DNA from: Aquilaria yunnanensis
Taxonomy: Eukaryota > Streptophyta > Magnoliopsida > Malvales > Thymelaeaceae
Direction of reading: 5' to 3'
Assembly (NCBI GenBank): GCA_039654915.1
Contig: CM077599.1
Location: 83,854,001 to 83,918,000, forward strand
DNA: 64,000 nucleotides
Below are positions 1 to 10,994 of this stretch, in pieces. The first letter of the stretch is position 1, and each line of letters starts with the position of its first letter. A program made the translations under genes and the position numbers. The notes beneath the pieces were generated by a model, which was not told where the DNA came from, did not search any database, and saw nothing but the letters and a program-made list of their open reading frames with translations.

Positions 1-820
1 GTGATTTGGCATAGTTAAGTCAAGACCATTAGTTATTCTAGCTTTTAGAATCATCCTAGTAAGCTTTGACAACTTGTGGCACTAAGTGTGTTTTTGGGCC
101 ATTTGAATCTTAAGTGGCTAAAGTGTTCAAGAAAATTAAGTTTGGGAAGCTTTTAGTATCCTTTAGAACAAATAAAAGTGGTTTTGAGTGAGGGTTTGGT
201 GAGCTATTTGAAGCTTTTGAAAGCTAGTGGACTTAGGTGCAAGGAGAAGGAAAAGTTGACTTGTTTGCATATATGCAAGTCTTCTTCTTCCTTAGTCATT
301 TGCAACTAACTCCAAATTTTCGTGGCTCCACTTCCTCTCCCAAAATCACAGCCTAAGCTTCATTTTCTTGCAAGATTTCATCAAATTAAAGGGTGCCCAA
401 GGTGTTAGAAGGATCACCAAGCTTGTTTGTGGTGTTCTAGCTCAAGTTTGCTCTTTGGAAGCTTGTTTTGGATCCAATTTTCGTGGGTAAGCTTCTTGAG
501 TTTATTTGGATTGGTTCTAGGTTGTTTTAAGAGCTAGAAATGGTCTTGGTTTGATTGGTTTGGGTGCCAAATTGCTTTGGTTTTAGACTTGGAACTCAAG
601 GAAGCTTGTGGAGCTAGGAAAGCTTATGTTGCATTGCTTGCTTGTGTGGCTAAATTGAGGTAAGGGTTTAAGTAATCAAGCTCAAATAATGCATGGTTTT
701 GTAGTCTTGTGTGTGGGGATGAATTAGGAACAAGACCCATTAAGTTTGGATTAGAAACGAGAGAGTTTGAGTAGTTTATGTGCAAGAACGACACGGACGC
801 ACAAACCCAGAAAAACAGAG

Positions 821-948
821 TTGGCGACGCGTCGCCAATTCGTCCGTGAATTGGCGCCGCGGCGCCAGGATGCGAAAATGTCACAGAGCGTAATACGCTG
901 TGGCGCCACATCGCCAGAAGCAATTGCTCCTTGGCGCCGCGTCGCCAA
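821..948. repeat. GC-rich palindrome cluster in 5' LTR
   Basis: Four related palindromic words lie 30-50 bp apart: TTGGCGACGCGTCGCCAA (821-838, perfect), TGGCGCCGCGGCGCCA (852-867, perfect), an imperfect form at 901-916 and TTGGCGCCGCGTCGCCAA (931-948). The cluster stands out from the AT-rich LTR. It recurs at 7629-7756 in the 3' LTR and at 41316-41443 in the solo LTR. A role as a protein-binding or transcription-control site is inference. Confidence 0.7.
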
Positions 949-1782
949 GTGGGATTTTGGCCTCATTTTCCGGCCATCCTAAGGTTAACTTAGGCTCTCG
1001 GTTTCTATTCCTAGGTTATCCTAAGAGGTTCCATAGCCTCGGTTGGGTCTAGAATTCATTCCTAGAGTGGGAATTTTGCATTATTTAGGAGGTAGTTAAG
1101 TTGTGTGGTTAAGTAAAAGTGTGTGACTTGGTGGCTAAGTAATTCAAGTGTGCTTAAGCTTTTGAATGAGCACTAAGGGGATTAAGAGGGGTTTTTAGAC
1201 TCTTTATTGGCCGTATAGAGTATCAATTACATATGGTCAATAGAGACAAAAACCTAAGTCGACCCCAACCGAACCATTTGGTTTGGTAGGCAAGCCACTA
1301 GTAGTGTTTGAGTTAAACCTTGAGGGTTTGACTAGTTTAACCACATAGGATAACTACCCTACACAATAATTTAAGGGAAGAGACGGGTAAGAAGTGAGTA
1401 GGTGGAAACTTACTCTAAGTAGCTCGTCAAGGCGGGTAAGGTTGAGTAAGCAAGGTCTTACTCTAAGGTGCCCGTAAGTGGACTTCAAGGGGATAATTAA
1501 GTGCTAGCAAGGATACGAGGGCCAGTATCCAAGTACCCCAGTCGTAAGAGCTCACGACAAGTCCAACACCTACGGGTGTAAGGAAGTCCTAAGCGCATTG
1601 CATGTGCATAATTCATTCATTCATCCATCCATCCCATCATTTGCATTATTGTTGTTTATTTACTTGCTTTTGGTTGTGTGTTGTTTGCTTGTTTGTTGAT
1701 TTGTTTTGTATGCATTATTTATATGCTTGATGTGCCTTGTTTGCTTGCATTATGTTTTTCCTGCAGGTGCTAATCCCTTACT

Positions 1783-1800
1783 GAGTACTTCGGAGTACTC
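1783..1800 (+). promoter_or_regulatory. LTR hairpin, GAGTACT stem
   Basis: GAGTACT and AGTACTC form a 7-bp stem around a TCGG loop. The same stem occurs at 8591-8608 in the 3' LTR. In the diverged solo LTR (42195-42212) the stem is kept while the loop is TTTA. A stem kept while the loop changes suggests a structured RNA or DNA element; its function is unknown. Confidence 0.5.
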
Positions 1801-2486
1801 ACCCCTTAAGTGTTGTGCAGGTTTAAGCACTTTTGTCTGGGCTTAACAGTTGGTAAGGGGCACTGTTAAAGCTAAGTTCTTTTAGTTTCAAAGGTATTCT
1901 CTAAGTAGGAAACTTCATGTTTTCTAAGTTACTTACAGCATAAGTAAGTACTGACCAAAGTGTTTGCCTTACAGAGAGGCTAAGTGAGCACAAGGATAGT
2001 GTGGCTCATCACTTGAAGCTTTCTTGCTTGGGTGAAGAGCTAAGGACGGATCTTAGTAGTTAGTAGTCATAAGATATTTCTTTGATATGTATGGTAATTT
2101 CATACATAGATTGCCTATACTAATGACCATGGGTGTGTATAACACTAAAGTTACTTTTGGGTGTATATAAGTTTAAGATGTATGCACGCAGTTGTTACTT
2201 GAAGTTAAAACAACTAAAGATTTATGTCTTGGCTTATTTGATTTATGTTTTCATTAATTGCCGCGGCACTGTTTTCGATGAAGTTTTAATTTAATTATTA
2301 TTGCATAGCCAGGACAACGCATGCATATCTTTTATGCAGGGTAGGCTAAGAAACTAGTTGCACGAAATGATTTAAGGTATTTTTACATGTAATAACTAGC
2401 CAACTGTAACTTAAGTGGGATCATAGTTCCCTAGAGCCTACCAGTGTTAGTAATTCAGGGCACTGGGGCCCTGTTCCGCCACAGTT

Positions 2487-2498
2487 TGGTATCAGAGC
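2487..2498 (+). promoter_or_regulatory. Primer-binding site of the LARD
   Basis: TGGTATCAGAGC starts 3 bp after the 5' LTR end. It is the usual complement of the 3' end of initiator methionine tRNA, which plant LTR retrotransposons use to prime minus-strand DNA synthesis. Confidence 0.9.
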
Positions 2499-5400
2499 AG
2501 GTCAATGGTCTTAGTAGAGGCAATAGGTCACTAAGATCCAAGTGTGTCCTTGTGCTAGGTATGGTTAGTACTGCTTATAAGTATTCTTGGAGTTGTTGTC
2601 TGGCTTTGGTTGCAGGTATATGGGTGGATACCCGGTAAGGTTCTGGAAATTGAGGCAAGGGACCGAACAAAGGTCTAAGTGGCTTTATGGAATTAGCCAT
2701 AGGAAAGTGCTGATTTGGCGGTACAGTCCCAGTTGCACTTTAGCGTAAGTAGCCCAAGGAGCGTTTCTGAATCTCTAAGGAACGGAGATCATAGGTCATG
2801 TCTAAGGGGTAAGGGTTGAAGTGTGCTAAGGCCTACCAGTACACTGAGACCAAGGGAGAGATCCCTACCCTAAGGGCAGGACCAAGGTCAAGGAGATATG
2901 CACAGCTATGTGGACAATAGCAAAGTTCGACGAGTTATTGAAAAGCCCAAGGGCAAGGGCCTAGGAGCACTAAGTTATTAAAGGTGCACTGAGGCCAAGT
3001 GAGTCATCATTACCTAAGGGTGACATGAATACCAAAAGAGTAATAGACCATGGGGTAAGGGCTACGGTGTACTAGAATCACGTGTGCACCCTGGCCAAGA
3101 GAGTAACATCTCCACCCCGAGGTAAGTTGAGGTCGAAGTTAAGTTCATGAAAGAGTTAGTTCATGTGGAGTCCATGGAACTCAAGAAAGAACAACATAAG
3201 TTAGAAGAGGGGCTATGAGTAAAGTGCATGGAATTAAGGGAGACAAAGCACGAAGGTCTGAATATTTTCAAGGCCAGAGCCTGAGCAAGGCTACAGTAAA
3301 GAATGCCTCAATCACCGGGGAAGTATCGCCAGTACTTGTAAGCAATCAAGCAGTTTTGTTTGGACCAATTGATTGGTCAAGGAGCTGACAACAAAGAAAG
3401 AGGTACCTTTAAGATTACAGCATAGTAGTAAGTAATTTTTCTTGTTTAAACTGCTATGTCTGTGGTTGTGACTAGCCTGCCTAGAAAATTAAGATTGTGG
3501 TGAAGTGTGGGTATTTGAACCCATAAGGGCCTGTGAAGGACCAGTTTTGTTTTGACCCTTAAAGTAGTTGAGGTTTTACCTAGAAACTTAAGGGTAGCAT
3601 TTATGCAGTGAGTTGTGTTTGTGGTTTGTTTTTAGTGTGCATTGCTTAGGAATAGGATCGGTCAAAGGGCATAAGGACTGATTTAACTGTGCCAGTCATA
3701 AGTGACCCTTAGAGGTGTTCTAGGGGCAAGGGTGGCTTGCATAGAAGAGTCAGTAAGTAGTGCTATGAGTTGAGCCTTAAGTTGATCAAATTTGTACCTA
3801 TGGTGTAAGGAGTGTTTTGTGCACTATAGGGACAGTTTAAGGAAGGACAACTCTAGGACGGTTATGACTGGTCCCATTTCTGAGAGGTGTCGTGCACTAG
3901 TTACAAAGGGTTACCAAGTAAAGAGAGATTGGATTCTCCAAGCACCCGCAACTAAGGTAAGAAGGGCTTTTAAAGCCAAGCGTTATTTTTTTTTAAGAAC
4001 CTGAAGTTGCGAGTGAAGAAGAGTAAGTGGTGCCCTAAGAACTCATAGTTTTTATGAGAAGTTGTCTTTAAGGGTGCGGTTCCTTTAAAAGGGAGTCCAT
4101 TGTTTTGTGGTAAGTTGGTAGAGGTCCAAGAGGTAATCTGAGCCTTAAAGACCGAGGGAGTAACATTTGGATCCCTGAGAAGGTACAACCCAGAAATGGG
4201 AGTGTAAGACGGAACCATGAAAGCACCATTAGCCAAGTGACTTTAAGGACAACTTAAGTAAGTAAAAAAAAAAAAAAAAAAAAAAGTTGTCCTAAGGGGC
4301 TTTGGAACCCGAACCTATAACTGATAAGAACACCAGGGAGACAAGATGAACTCCAGGAAGTAGACTTTTGTGTAGCACTTTGTTGTGGTCTTCGTTGACC
4401 TAAGAGCCGCTCAAAAAGTGAAAAAAAAAGGTGAATTGAACAGTGTTCTTGAGTGTCTAGGAGTTTATTTATCCTAGATAGTGGACATTGTTCGTGAAGT
4501 TAAGGGAATTAAGGAAACTTGAAGCTAAATGGCAAGGGTGCGGACCTAAGTTAATCTGAGGGTTCGTGAGAGAAAGGACCCTAAGGTCCGGAGTGTACCC
4601 TGCTAGTGAAGGGTCTTGAGTAATTCAAGAAGTTTTTGGCATTGGTGTAGTTAAGGTTGTTGGAAAAAAATTTAGTTAACTCACCAAGTCTGAGAATTTA
4701 TGGGATTCTTTATTTCCTTAAGGGGTAAGAAGTTACCTAAGTAGTTTAAGAGTCTAGGTATGGTTAGCTAATGACCAAGAGAGACTCTTGAATAGTAGGT
4801 AGCTAAGAAAACAACCAAAAACCCCAAGGTAATGTTTTTGAGGCTAAGGTAGTTGGAACTACTTATCGAGTCCCAAAGTTGAGTTGCTAAATAGTAACCT
4901 TGAATTACCAAGAATCCATGAGGTTGAGTTATATTGAAAGCTCTATTAAATTTTAGAGTCCAAAGAGACTTTGAGTGCTTAAGTGATTTATGGGCTTTAA
5001 GGGTGCCAAGTAAGACTTCCTCAGGCGTAAGGAGGTTGTGGGCCTCAGTTAAGCCTAAGGGTGCACACACTGTGGGCTATGGGTGTGTATGTCACACTAA
5101 GTAGTCATGGTGGTTAGTGCATAAGAATGGGCTAGTGAGGTATCGACCTAAGAATGTGTGTGTATAAGGAAGAAAAGTTTGGGTACCAAAGTGGCCTAAG
5201 TAAGGTGTAAGAGTTATAAATCTCTTTCAGAAACAATTATGTGTAGGGAGCACTCATGGTTAGCAATTGAGTTGTGTAAACCCATTGGGTTTAGGGTGTT
5301 AAGAAAGACCTTTTGATTCCATAAGAAACCAAGGTAAGCATGAAGGCAAGTGCCAAATGCTAAGTTGGAATCAAGCAGATTAAGTTTACTAAGAAGGCCA

Positions 5401-6620
5401 AGGGTGTGGCTTAAGATGTGGGACACAATGTGTACCCAAGAGTAGGGACTAAGAGAGGACCAGGAAAGGTTGAGTTTCAAGGGTCCCAAAAGGCTTCCTA
5501 AGAAAGTTGAGAAGTACCATGGAGCCTAAGAGAATGTAATGCCAAGTGTACACCTAAAGTGGTGAAGTAATTAAGCTAAGGCCTAAGGGTTACAGTAGTA
5601 ATACTTTGGGGGCAGTATGGGGTATTTCAGGCACCTAAGTAAGTTAATTAGTGGTGCTAAGAGTTGGTCTCTAGTAATTTGAGGAGACCTAAGAAAAAGC
5701 TGTAATGCCCTAGATCACCCCATCGTCAAAGAAGGCCAAGTTAATTAAAGATTGACTCCTAGGTATCATAGAGTGAAGAACATGCTAGCGGTGTCTTAAG
5801 AATTAAGGGCCAAGATTGGCTAAGTGACTAAGAGTAGTCAAGGACACAGCATGTTAGTGATTACCTAGAGGAGTCAAGTGTAGAAGAGTAGGGTAGTTTG
5901 TAAAACACCCAAGGACACCCAAAGAATGTAAAGTCTTGTGAGCTAGAGTGCCTAAGTTGGGTGTAGGTACTGCCAAGTTAAGTGGTGCAGAAGTGTTAAG
6001 TGGTGGCAACTAAGAAACACCTATGTAGGGCTAGAAAGCCTAAGTGAGGTGTAGACTTTTAGAAAGTTCCACCAAGGGTATTGATTCAAGTAGGAGACTT
6101 AGTACTCCCAGAAGAAAATCATTAGGAAGGAAGGCCTAAAGGGGAGCAAGTTAGCTCTAAGTTTTAGAGGCTTAAGTGAAATTTGGGAGTACAGGGTTTT
6201 GCCTTGTGAACCAAGGTAAGGTGTCCATTTCTTAAGTAGTATCTTAAGAAGTTCTTAACCATCAAGATAAGGTCTGTTGGTTAGACGTGTCTTCCCTCGG
6301 CAAGAGTAAGTCCGTGAGAGTGGGAGTTCGACTCCCAGGTTCCCGAAACGGGCGACCAACGCTGGTGGTGGGCTAGGTCCCAGCAGCCAGGTTGGATAGT
6401 GGATAATGCAGCGCTGGTGGTGGGCTAAACCCAACAGCCAGGTTGTAAAAATCCAGTCAGGCCCTCACGGGTTTGGTTGAACAGTGCTCGTGGTTAAGGA
6501 GCTATGGATAACCATAGTAAGGAAAGGACCATGAGTAAGAGAACTGAGCGCTTTGTAGGAGGATTAACATTTAAGTATTGTGCTCGGTTACGAATAAAAA
6601 TTTGGAGGACCAAATTTCTT
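2499..6620 (+). other. Non-coding interior of the LARD
   Basis: About 4.1 kb rich in CTAAG/TTAAG words and short stop-riddled frames. The longest frames (70-100 residues at 3792-4004, 3970-4236, 4768-5070, 5214-5489) show no retrotransposon motif, so I do not call genes. A run of about 22 A lies at 4264-4285. Most of the interior looks like degenerate retrotransposon sequence without coding capacity. Confidence 0.7.
6278..6336 (+). other. tRNA-like A/B-box module (possible SINE head)
   Basis: TGGTTAGACGTG (6278-6289) resembles a Pol III A box. About 34 bp downstream GGGAGTTCGACTCCC (6322-6336) forms a T-arm-like stem with a GTTCGA loop, as in a B box. Order and spacing match a tRNA gene, but I cannot fold a full cloverleaf, so this is not called a tRNA gene. 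Two copies of a GCTGGTGGTGGGCTA unit follow at about 6361-6445. A tRNA-derived SINE or a captured tRNA piece is the likely reading. Confidence 0.45.
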
Positions 6621-6633
6621 AAGGTGGGGAGAA
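6621..6633 (+). promoter_or_regulatory. Polypurine tract of the LARD
   Basis: AAGGTGGGGAGAA lies directly before the 3' LTR start (TGTAAAGG at 6634). Polypurine tracts prime plus-strand DNA synthesis in LTR retrotransposons. Confidence 0.85.
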
Positions 6634-9291
6634 TGTAAAGGCTCTCCTAGTATTTCCTCTACATAAAATGTTGAGGTAAGTGTTTCCCAAGTGTGACGGC
6701 TCTCCTAGTCGATTAATCAAGTAAGTGTTTGTTAAATTTAAGTACCTCAAGTTAGCACCTTGTTAAGCAAGTAAGATAAGCTTAATTAAGTTAAGTGAGT
6801 TCCTAAGTATGATTTGGCATAGTTAAGTCAAGACCATTAGTTATTCTAGCTTTTAGAATCATCCTAGTAAGCTTTGACAACTTGTGGCACTAAGTGTGTT
6901 TTTGGGCCATTTGAATCTTAAGTGGCTAAAGTGTTCAAGAAAATTAAGTTTGGGAAGCTTTTAGTATCCTTTAGAACAAATAAAAGTGGTTTTGAGTGAG
7001 GGTTTGGTGAGCTATTTGAAGCTTTTGAAAGCTAGTGGACTTAGGTGCAAGGAGAAGGAAAAGTTGACTTGTTTGCATATATGCAAGTCTTCTTCTTCCT
7101 TAGTCATTTGCAACTAACTCCAAATTTTCGTGGCTCCACTTCCTCTCCCAAAATCACAGCCCAAGCTTCATTTTCTTGCAAGATTTCATCAAATTAAAGG
7201 GTGCCCAAGGTGTTAGAAGGATCACCAAGCTTGTTTGTGGTGTTCTAGCTCAAGTTTGCTCTTTGGAAGCTTGTTTTGGATCCAATTTTCGTGGGTAAGC
7301 TTCTTGAGTTTATTTGGATTGGTTCTAGGTTGTTTTAAGAGCTAGAAATGGTCTTGGTTTGATTGGTTTGGGTGCCAAATTGCTTTGGTTTTAGACTTGG
7401 AACTCAAGGAAGCTTGTGGAGCTAGGAAAGCTTATGTTGCATTGCTTGCTTGTGTGGCTAAATTGAGGTAAGGGTTTAAGTAATCAAGCTCAAATAATGC
7501 ATGGTTTTGTAGTCTTGTGTGTGGGGATGAATTAGGAACAAGACCCATTAAGTTTGGATTAGAAACGAGAGAGTTTGAGTAGTTTATGTGCAAGAACGAC
7601 ACGGACGCACAAACCCAGAAAAACAGAGTTGGCGACGCGTCGCCAATTCGTCCGTGAATTGGCGCCGCGGCGCCAGGATGCGAAAATGTCACAGAGCGTA
7701 ATACGCTGTGGCGCCGCATCGCCAGAAGCAATTGCTCCTTGGCGCCGCGTCGCCAAGTGGGATTTTGGCCTCATTTTCCGGCCATCCTAAGGTTAACTTA
7801 GGCTCTCGGTTTCTATTCCTAGGTTATCCTAAGAGGTTCCATAGCCTCGGTTGGGTCTAGAATTCATTCCTAGAGCGGGAATTTTGCATTATTTAGGAGG
7901 TAGTTAAGTTGTGTGGTTAAGTAAAAGTGTGTGACTTGGTGGCTAAGTAATTCAAGTGTGCTTAAGCTTTTGAATGAGCACTAAGGGGATTAAGAGGGGT
8001 TTTTAGACTCTTTATTGGCCGTATAGAGTATCAATTACATATGGTCAATAGAGAGAAAAACCTAAGTCGATCCCAACTGAACCATTTGGTTTGGTAGGCA
8101 AGCCACTAGTAGTGTTTGAGTTAAACCTTGAGGGTTTGACTAGTTTAACCACATAGGATAACTACCCTACACAATAATTTAAGGGAAGAGACGGGTAAGA
8201 AGTGAGTAGGTGGAAACTTACTCTAAGTAGCTCGTCAAGGCGGGTAAGGTTGAGTAAGCAAGGTCTTACTCTAAGGTGCCCGTAAGTGGACTTCAAGGGG
8301 ATAATTAAGTGCTAGCAAGGATACGAGGGCCAGTATCCAAGTACCCCAATCGTAAGAGCTCACGACAAGTCCAACACCTACGGGTGTAAGGAAGTCCTAA
8401 GCGCATTGCATGTGCATAATTCATTCATTCATCCATCCATCCCATCATTTGCATTATTGTTGTTTATTTACTTGCTTTTGGTTGTGTGTTGTTTGCTTGT
8501 TTGTTGATTTGTTTTGTATGCATTATTTATATGCTTGATGTGCCTTGTTTGCTTGCATTATGTTTTTCCTGCAGGTGCTAATCCCTTACTGAGTACTTCG
8601 GAGTACTCACCCCTTAAGTGTTGTGCAGGTTTAAGCACTTTTGTCTGGGCTTAACAGTTGGTAAGGGGCACTGTTAAAGCTAAGTTCTTTTAGTTTCAAA
8701 GGTATTCTCTAAGTAGGAAACTTCATGTTTTCTAAGTTACTTACAGCATAAGTAAGTACTGACCAAAGTGTTTGCCTTACAGAGAGGCTAAGTGAGCACA
8801 AGGATAGTGTGGCTCATCACTTGAAGCTTTCTTGCTTGGGTGAAGAGCTAAGGACGGATCTTAGTAGTTAGTAGTCATAAGATATTTCTTTGATATGTAT
8901 GGTAATTTCATACATAGATTGCCTATACTAATGACCATGGGTGTGTATAACACTAAAGTTACTTTTGGGTGCATATAAGTTTAAGATGTATGCACGCAGT
9001 TGTTACTTGAAGTTAAAGCAACTAAAGATTTATGTCTTGGCTTATTTGATTTATGTTTTCATTAATTGCCGCGGCACTGTTTTCGATGAAGTTTTAATTT
9101 AATTATTATTGCATAGCCAGGACAACGCATGCATATCTTTTATGCAGGGTAGGCTAAGAAACTAGTTGCACGAAATGATTTAAGGTATTTTTACAAGTAA
9201 TAACTAGCCAACTGTAACTTAAGTGGGATCATAGTTCCCTAGAGCCTACCAGTGTTAGTAATTCAGGGCACTGGGGCCCTGTTCCGCCACA
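6634..9291 (+). repeat. 3' LTR of LARD-like retrotransposon (complete, 2658 bp)
   Basis: It runs from TGTAAAGG to CCGCCACA with TG..CA ends. From 6809 on it matches 1-2483 with about 11 substitutions and no indel. It contains the palindrome cluster (7629-7756) and the GAGTACT hairpin (8591-8608). Confidence 0.93.
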
Positions 9292-9698
9292 TAGTGACAA
9301 GACCTGGACGGCGTCGGCGTGTCAAATTGCCGTTTGAGGTGACATGTAGCGTCTGTGGGCGGCATGTTAGAGGCTCCTTAAATGCTCATGCCGTACTCCC
9401 GAGGTCCTCTGGGCGCGGTCGTTCTTTAACACGGTCGCCCCTCTTCGGGAGTTATGCTCGTGCTTTTGGGGGGTTCCCTTGTTCTGAGGTTCCACCTTCG
9501 AGGAGATTCTCTTCTGCTTGCGATAGGTAATCCTCTGTGACCGAAGGCGATCCGTTTGGTCCCCCGAGGGAGCCGGCATCATCTTTGCGATACCTGGCGT
9601 TCTAGCCGAAGTTCCAAGTTCGGGGTGCTTGGCTCCGTTACTTCCGAGGTTGGTGATAGTGTCTCTCTCGGGTGACGCCAGGCTTCCTGATCATACTT
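9292..9698. other. GC-rich stretch of unknown origin
   Basis: Clearly richer in GC and CpG than anything around it. The frames at 9252-9530, 9367-9582 and 9579-9827 overlap in different frames and show no known motif. It may be an inner part of the CACTA element or a captured piece of another sequence. I cannot identify it. Confidence 0.4.
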
Positions 9699-10653
9699 TC
9701 GGCAGGAAGTACGCACTGGGAGAGGAAATGGTTCTTCGGCTATCAGGAGGCATATTGGGCCAGTCCAGAGTTCATGCAGAAGTCCGCTAGATTCAAGGCA
9801 ATTCGAGCAACTGTTAATGATGAGCATTCACAGTCTGGGTCTTGCAGCGCGACATATGCAGGGAGATCTATCTCAATGTCTGCACATCAAGAATTAATGG
9901 TAAATATGCATTCTATGTTGTAGCATGTTTCCATTTAAGTAAGTAACTAACATAAAATACCTTTTAATATGACATTTCATGATATTAAAGAGAGAGAGAT
10001 CCAGAGAAGAAAGACCCCGGGTTGTTTAAAGTTCTTCAAGCAACACATAAAATGAAGAACGGAAAATATGTTAGTAAGCAATGTGAAGATGTTGCTGTAA
10101 GTCTAAGAACTTTTGTTTCTTAAATATTGTTAAGATACGTAGTTACTATGTTTTAGAAATAATGCTTGAATAAAAACGTGGTAATATGTTTCTGTAGACT
10201 CAGATCAGTGCAGAGATTGAGGAGCAAATACAACAAGAGGATGGATTAGAAGCAATAGACGAACTTGCAATCATTAGCACTGCATCTGGCGGAAGAACGC
10301 GAGGACATGTTTTTGGGTTAGGATCTGAGCAGTGCGTCATACCGGGCCGCCGAGTGCCTGGTGCACTCCCACCTATTGACATCACACAGACACCGCAATT
10401 CAACGAGCAAGTACAGAAGATGATGGCGGAGGAGAATGCGCGAAGGGATGCGGAGTACGAAAGGAAGCTGGAGAGACTAAAGAGGAGACAGAGAGCAGAG
10501 ATGGAGGCGAATAGGGATACATTGGAGGCGAACCGAGCTCAGTTGGAGATTATTTGTTGTTCCCTTAACCTTCCATGCCTGCCGGCTCAACAAGTTCCAC
10601 AGTATCCTGATGACTCAAATTTGGACGATAAGGACAGAGTCCGGTCTTCTTGA
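9699..10653 (+). pseudogene. Transposase_24-like protein of a CACTA element, fragmented
   Basis: Three blocks read in order. Around 9700-9921 the frame has YWASPEFMQKSARFKAIRA followed by HSQSGSC and AGRSISMSAHQ, the arrangement seen in the plant Ptta/En/Spm Transposase_24 family. Around 10022-10098 comes LFKVLQATHKMKNGKYVS. From about 10201 to 10653 comes an acidic segment with RGHVFGLGSE, the typical closing motif of this family, then a charged coiled-coil-like helix (EYERKLERLKRRQRAEMEA) and a stop at 10651-10653. The gaps could be introns or decay. Family members are tnpA-like proteins of CACTA elements. The N-terminal part is not visible. Confidence 0.65.
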
Positions 10654-10994
10654 TTGTTGTTTTCTAGAGGTAAATCATTTCATAATTTCCTGTGTTATTA
10701 GATTGTATCAGCAATTGTTAGACGTAACACTTGGATGAAATTCTGGATATGTGTCGACTGTTGAACTTTGAATGGTTTATTGCAGACATATATGTACTTG
10801 TGATGGTTAATTATGATCGATGTATTAGTGAATGTTTGTTGGAAGTTACTGAATTATTTGTACTATTTTCTATATAATTTTGAACGCTTCGAAACGGTTT
10901 TGGAACATCAAAATTGGCATGCCTATTTAGAAATTGTTTCAAACAGGTAAAAACACGAATCATGGAATGAAACAACCCCACTAGGAACTGAAAC

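Larger units (their letters stand above)
1..2483 (+). repeat. 5' LTR of LARD-like retrotransposon (left edge cut)
   Basis: This stretch repeats at 6809-9291 at a constant offset of 6808 with no indel. I count about 11 mismatches by eye, so the two copies are roughly 99.5% identical. It ends in ...CCGCCACA directly before a primer-binding site at 2487. The first 175 bp of the LTR lie outside the window, judging from the complete copy at 6634-9291. The open frames in it (for example the minus-strand one at 624-923) recur in every LTR copy and match no protein I recognise, so I treat the LTR as non-coding. It carries four GC-rich palindromes (821-948), a hairpin (1783-1800) and a short TCAT/CATC microsatellite near 1612-1636. 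Confidence 0.93.
1..9291 (+). mobile_element. Non-autonomous LTR retrotransposon (LARD-like, Ty3/gypsy-derived)
   Basis: Two LTRs (1-2483, cut at the left; 6634-9291, complete at 2658 bp) flank an interior of about 4.15 kb with a primer-binding site at one end and a polypurine tract at the other. Full length would be about 9.47 kb. No gag, protease, reverse transcriptase, RNase H or integrase motif is readable in the interior in any frame, so the element must have moved with proteins supplied in trans, as LARDs do. The interior end (GGAGGACCAAATTTCTTAAG, then GTGGGGAGAA) resembles the 3' end of gypsy chromovirus polyproteins and suggests gypsy descent. It lies against CACTA sequence at its right edge. 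The left target duplication is outside the window. Confidence 0.88.

Noticed and set aside
624..982. Overlapping open frames of 71-99 residues in the LTR (both strands), repeated at 7432-7790 and 41030-41547
   Set aside because: They come from the GC-rich palindromes that lack stops, overlap on opposite strands and match no protein; they repeat only because the LTR repeats.
6278..6336. A true tRNA gene
   Set aside because: Only the A/B boxes and T arm are convincing; acceptor and anticodon stems do not form.
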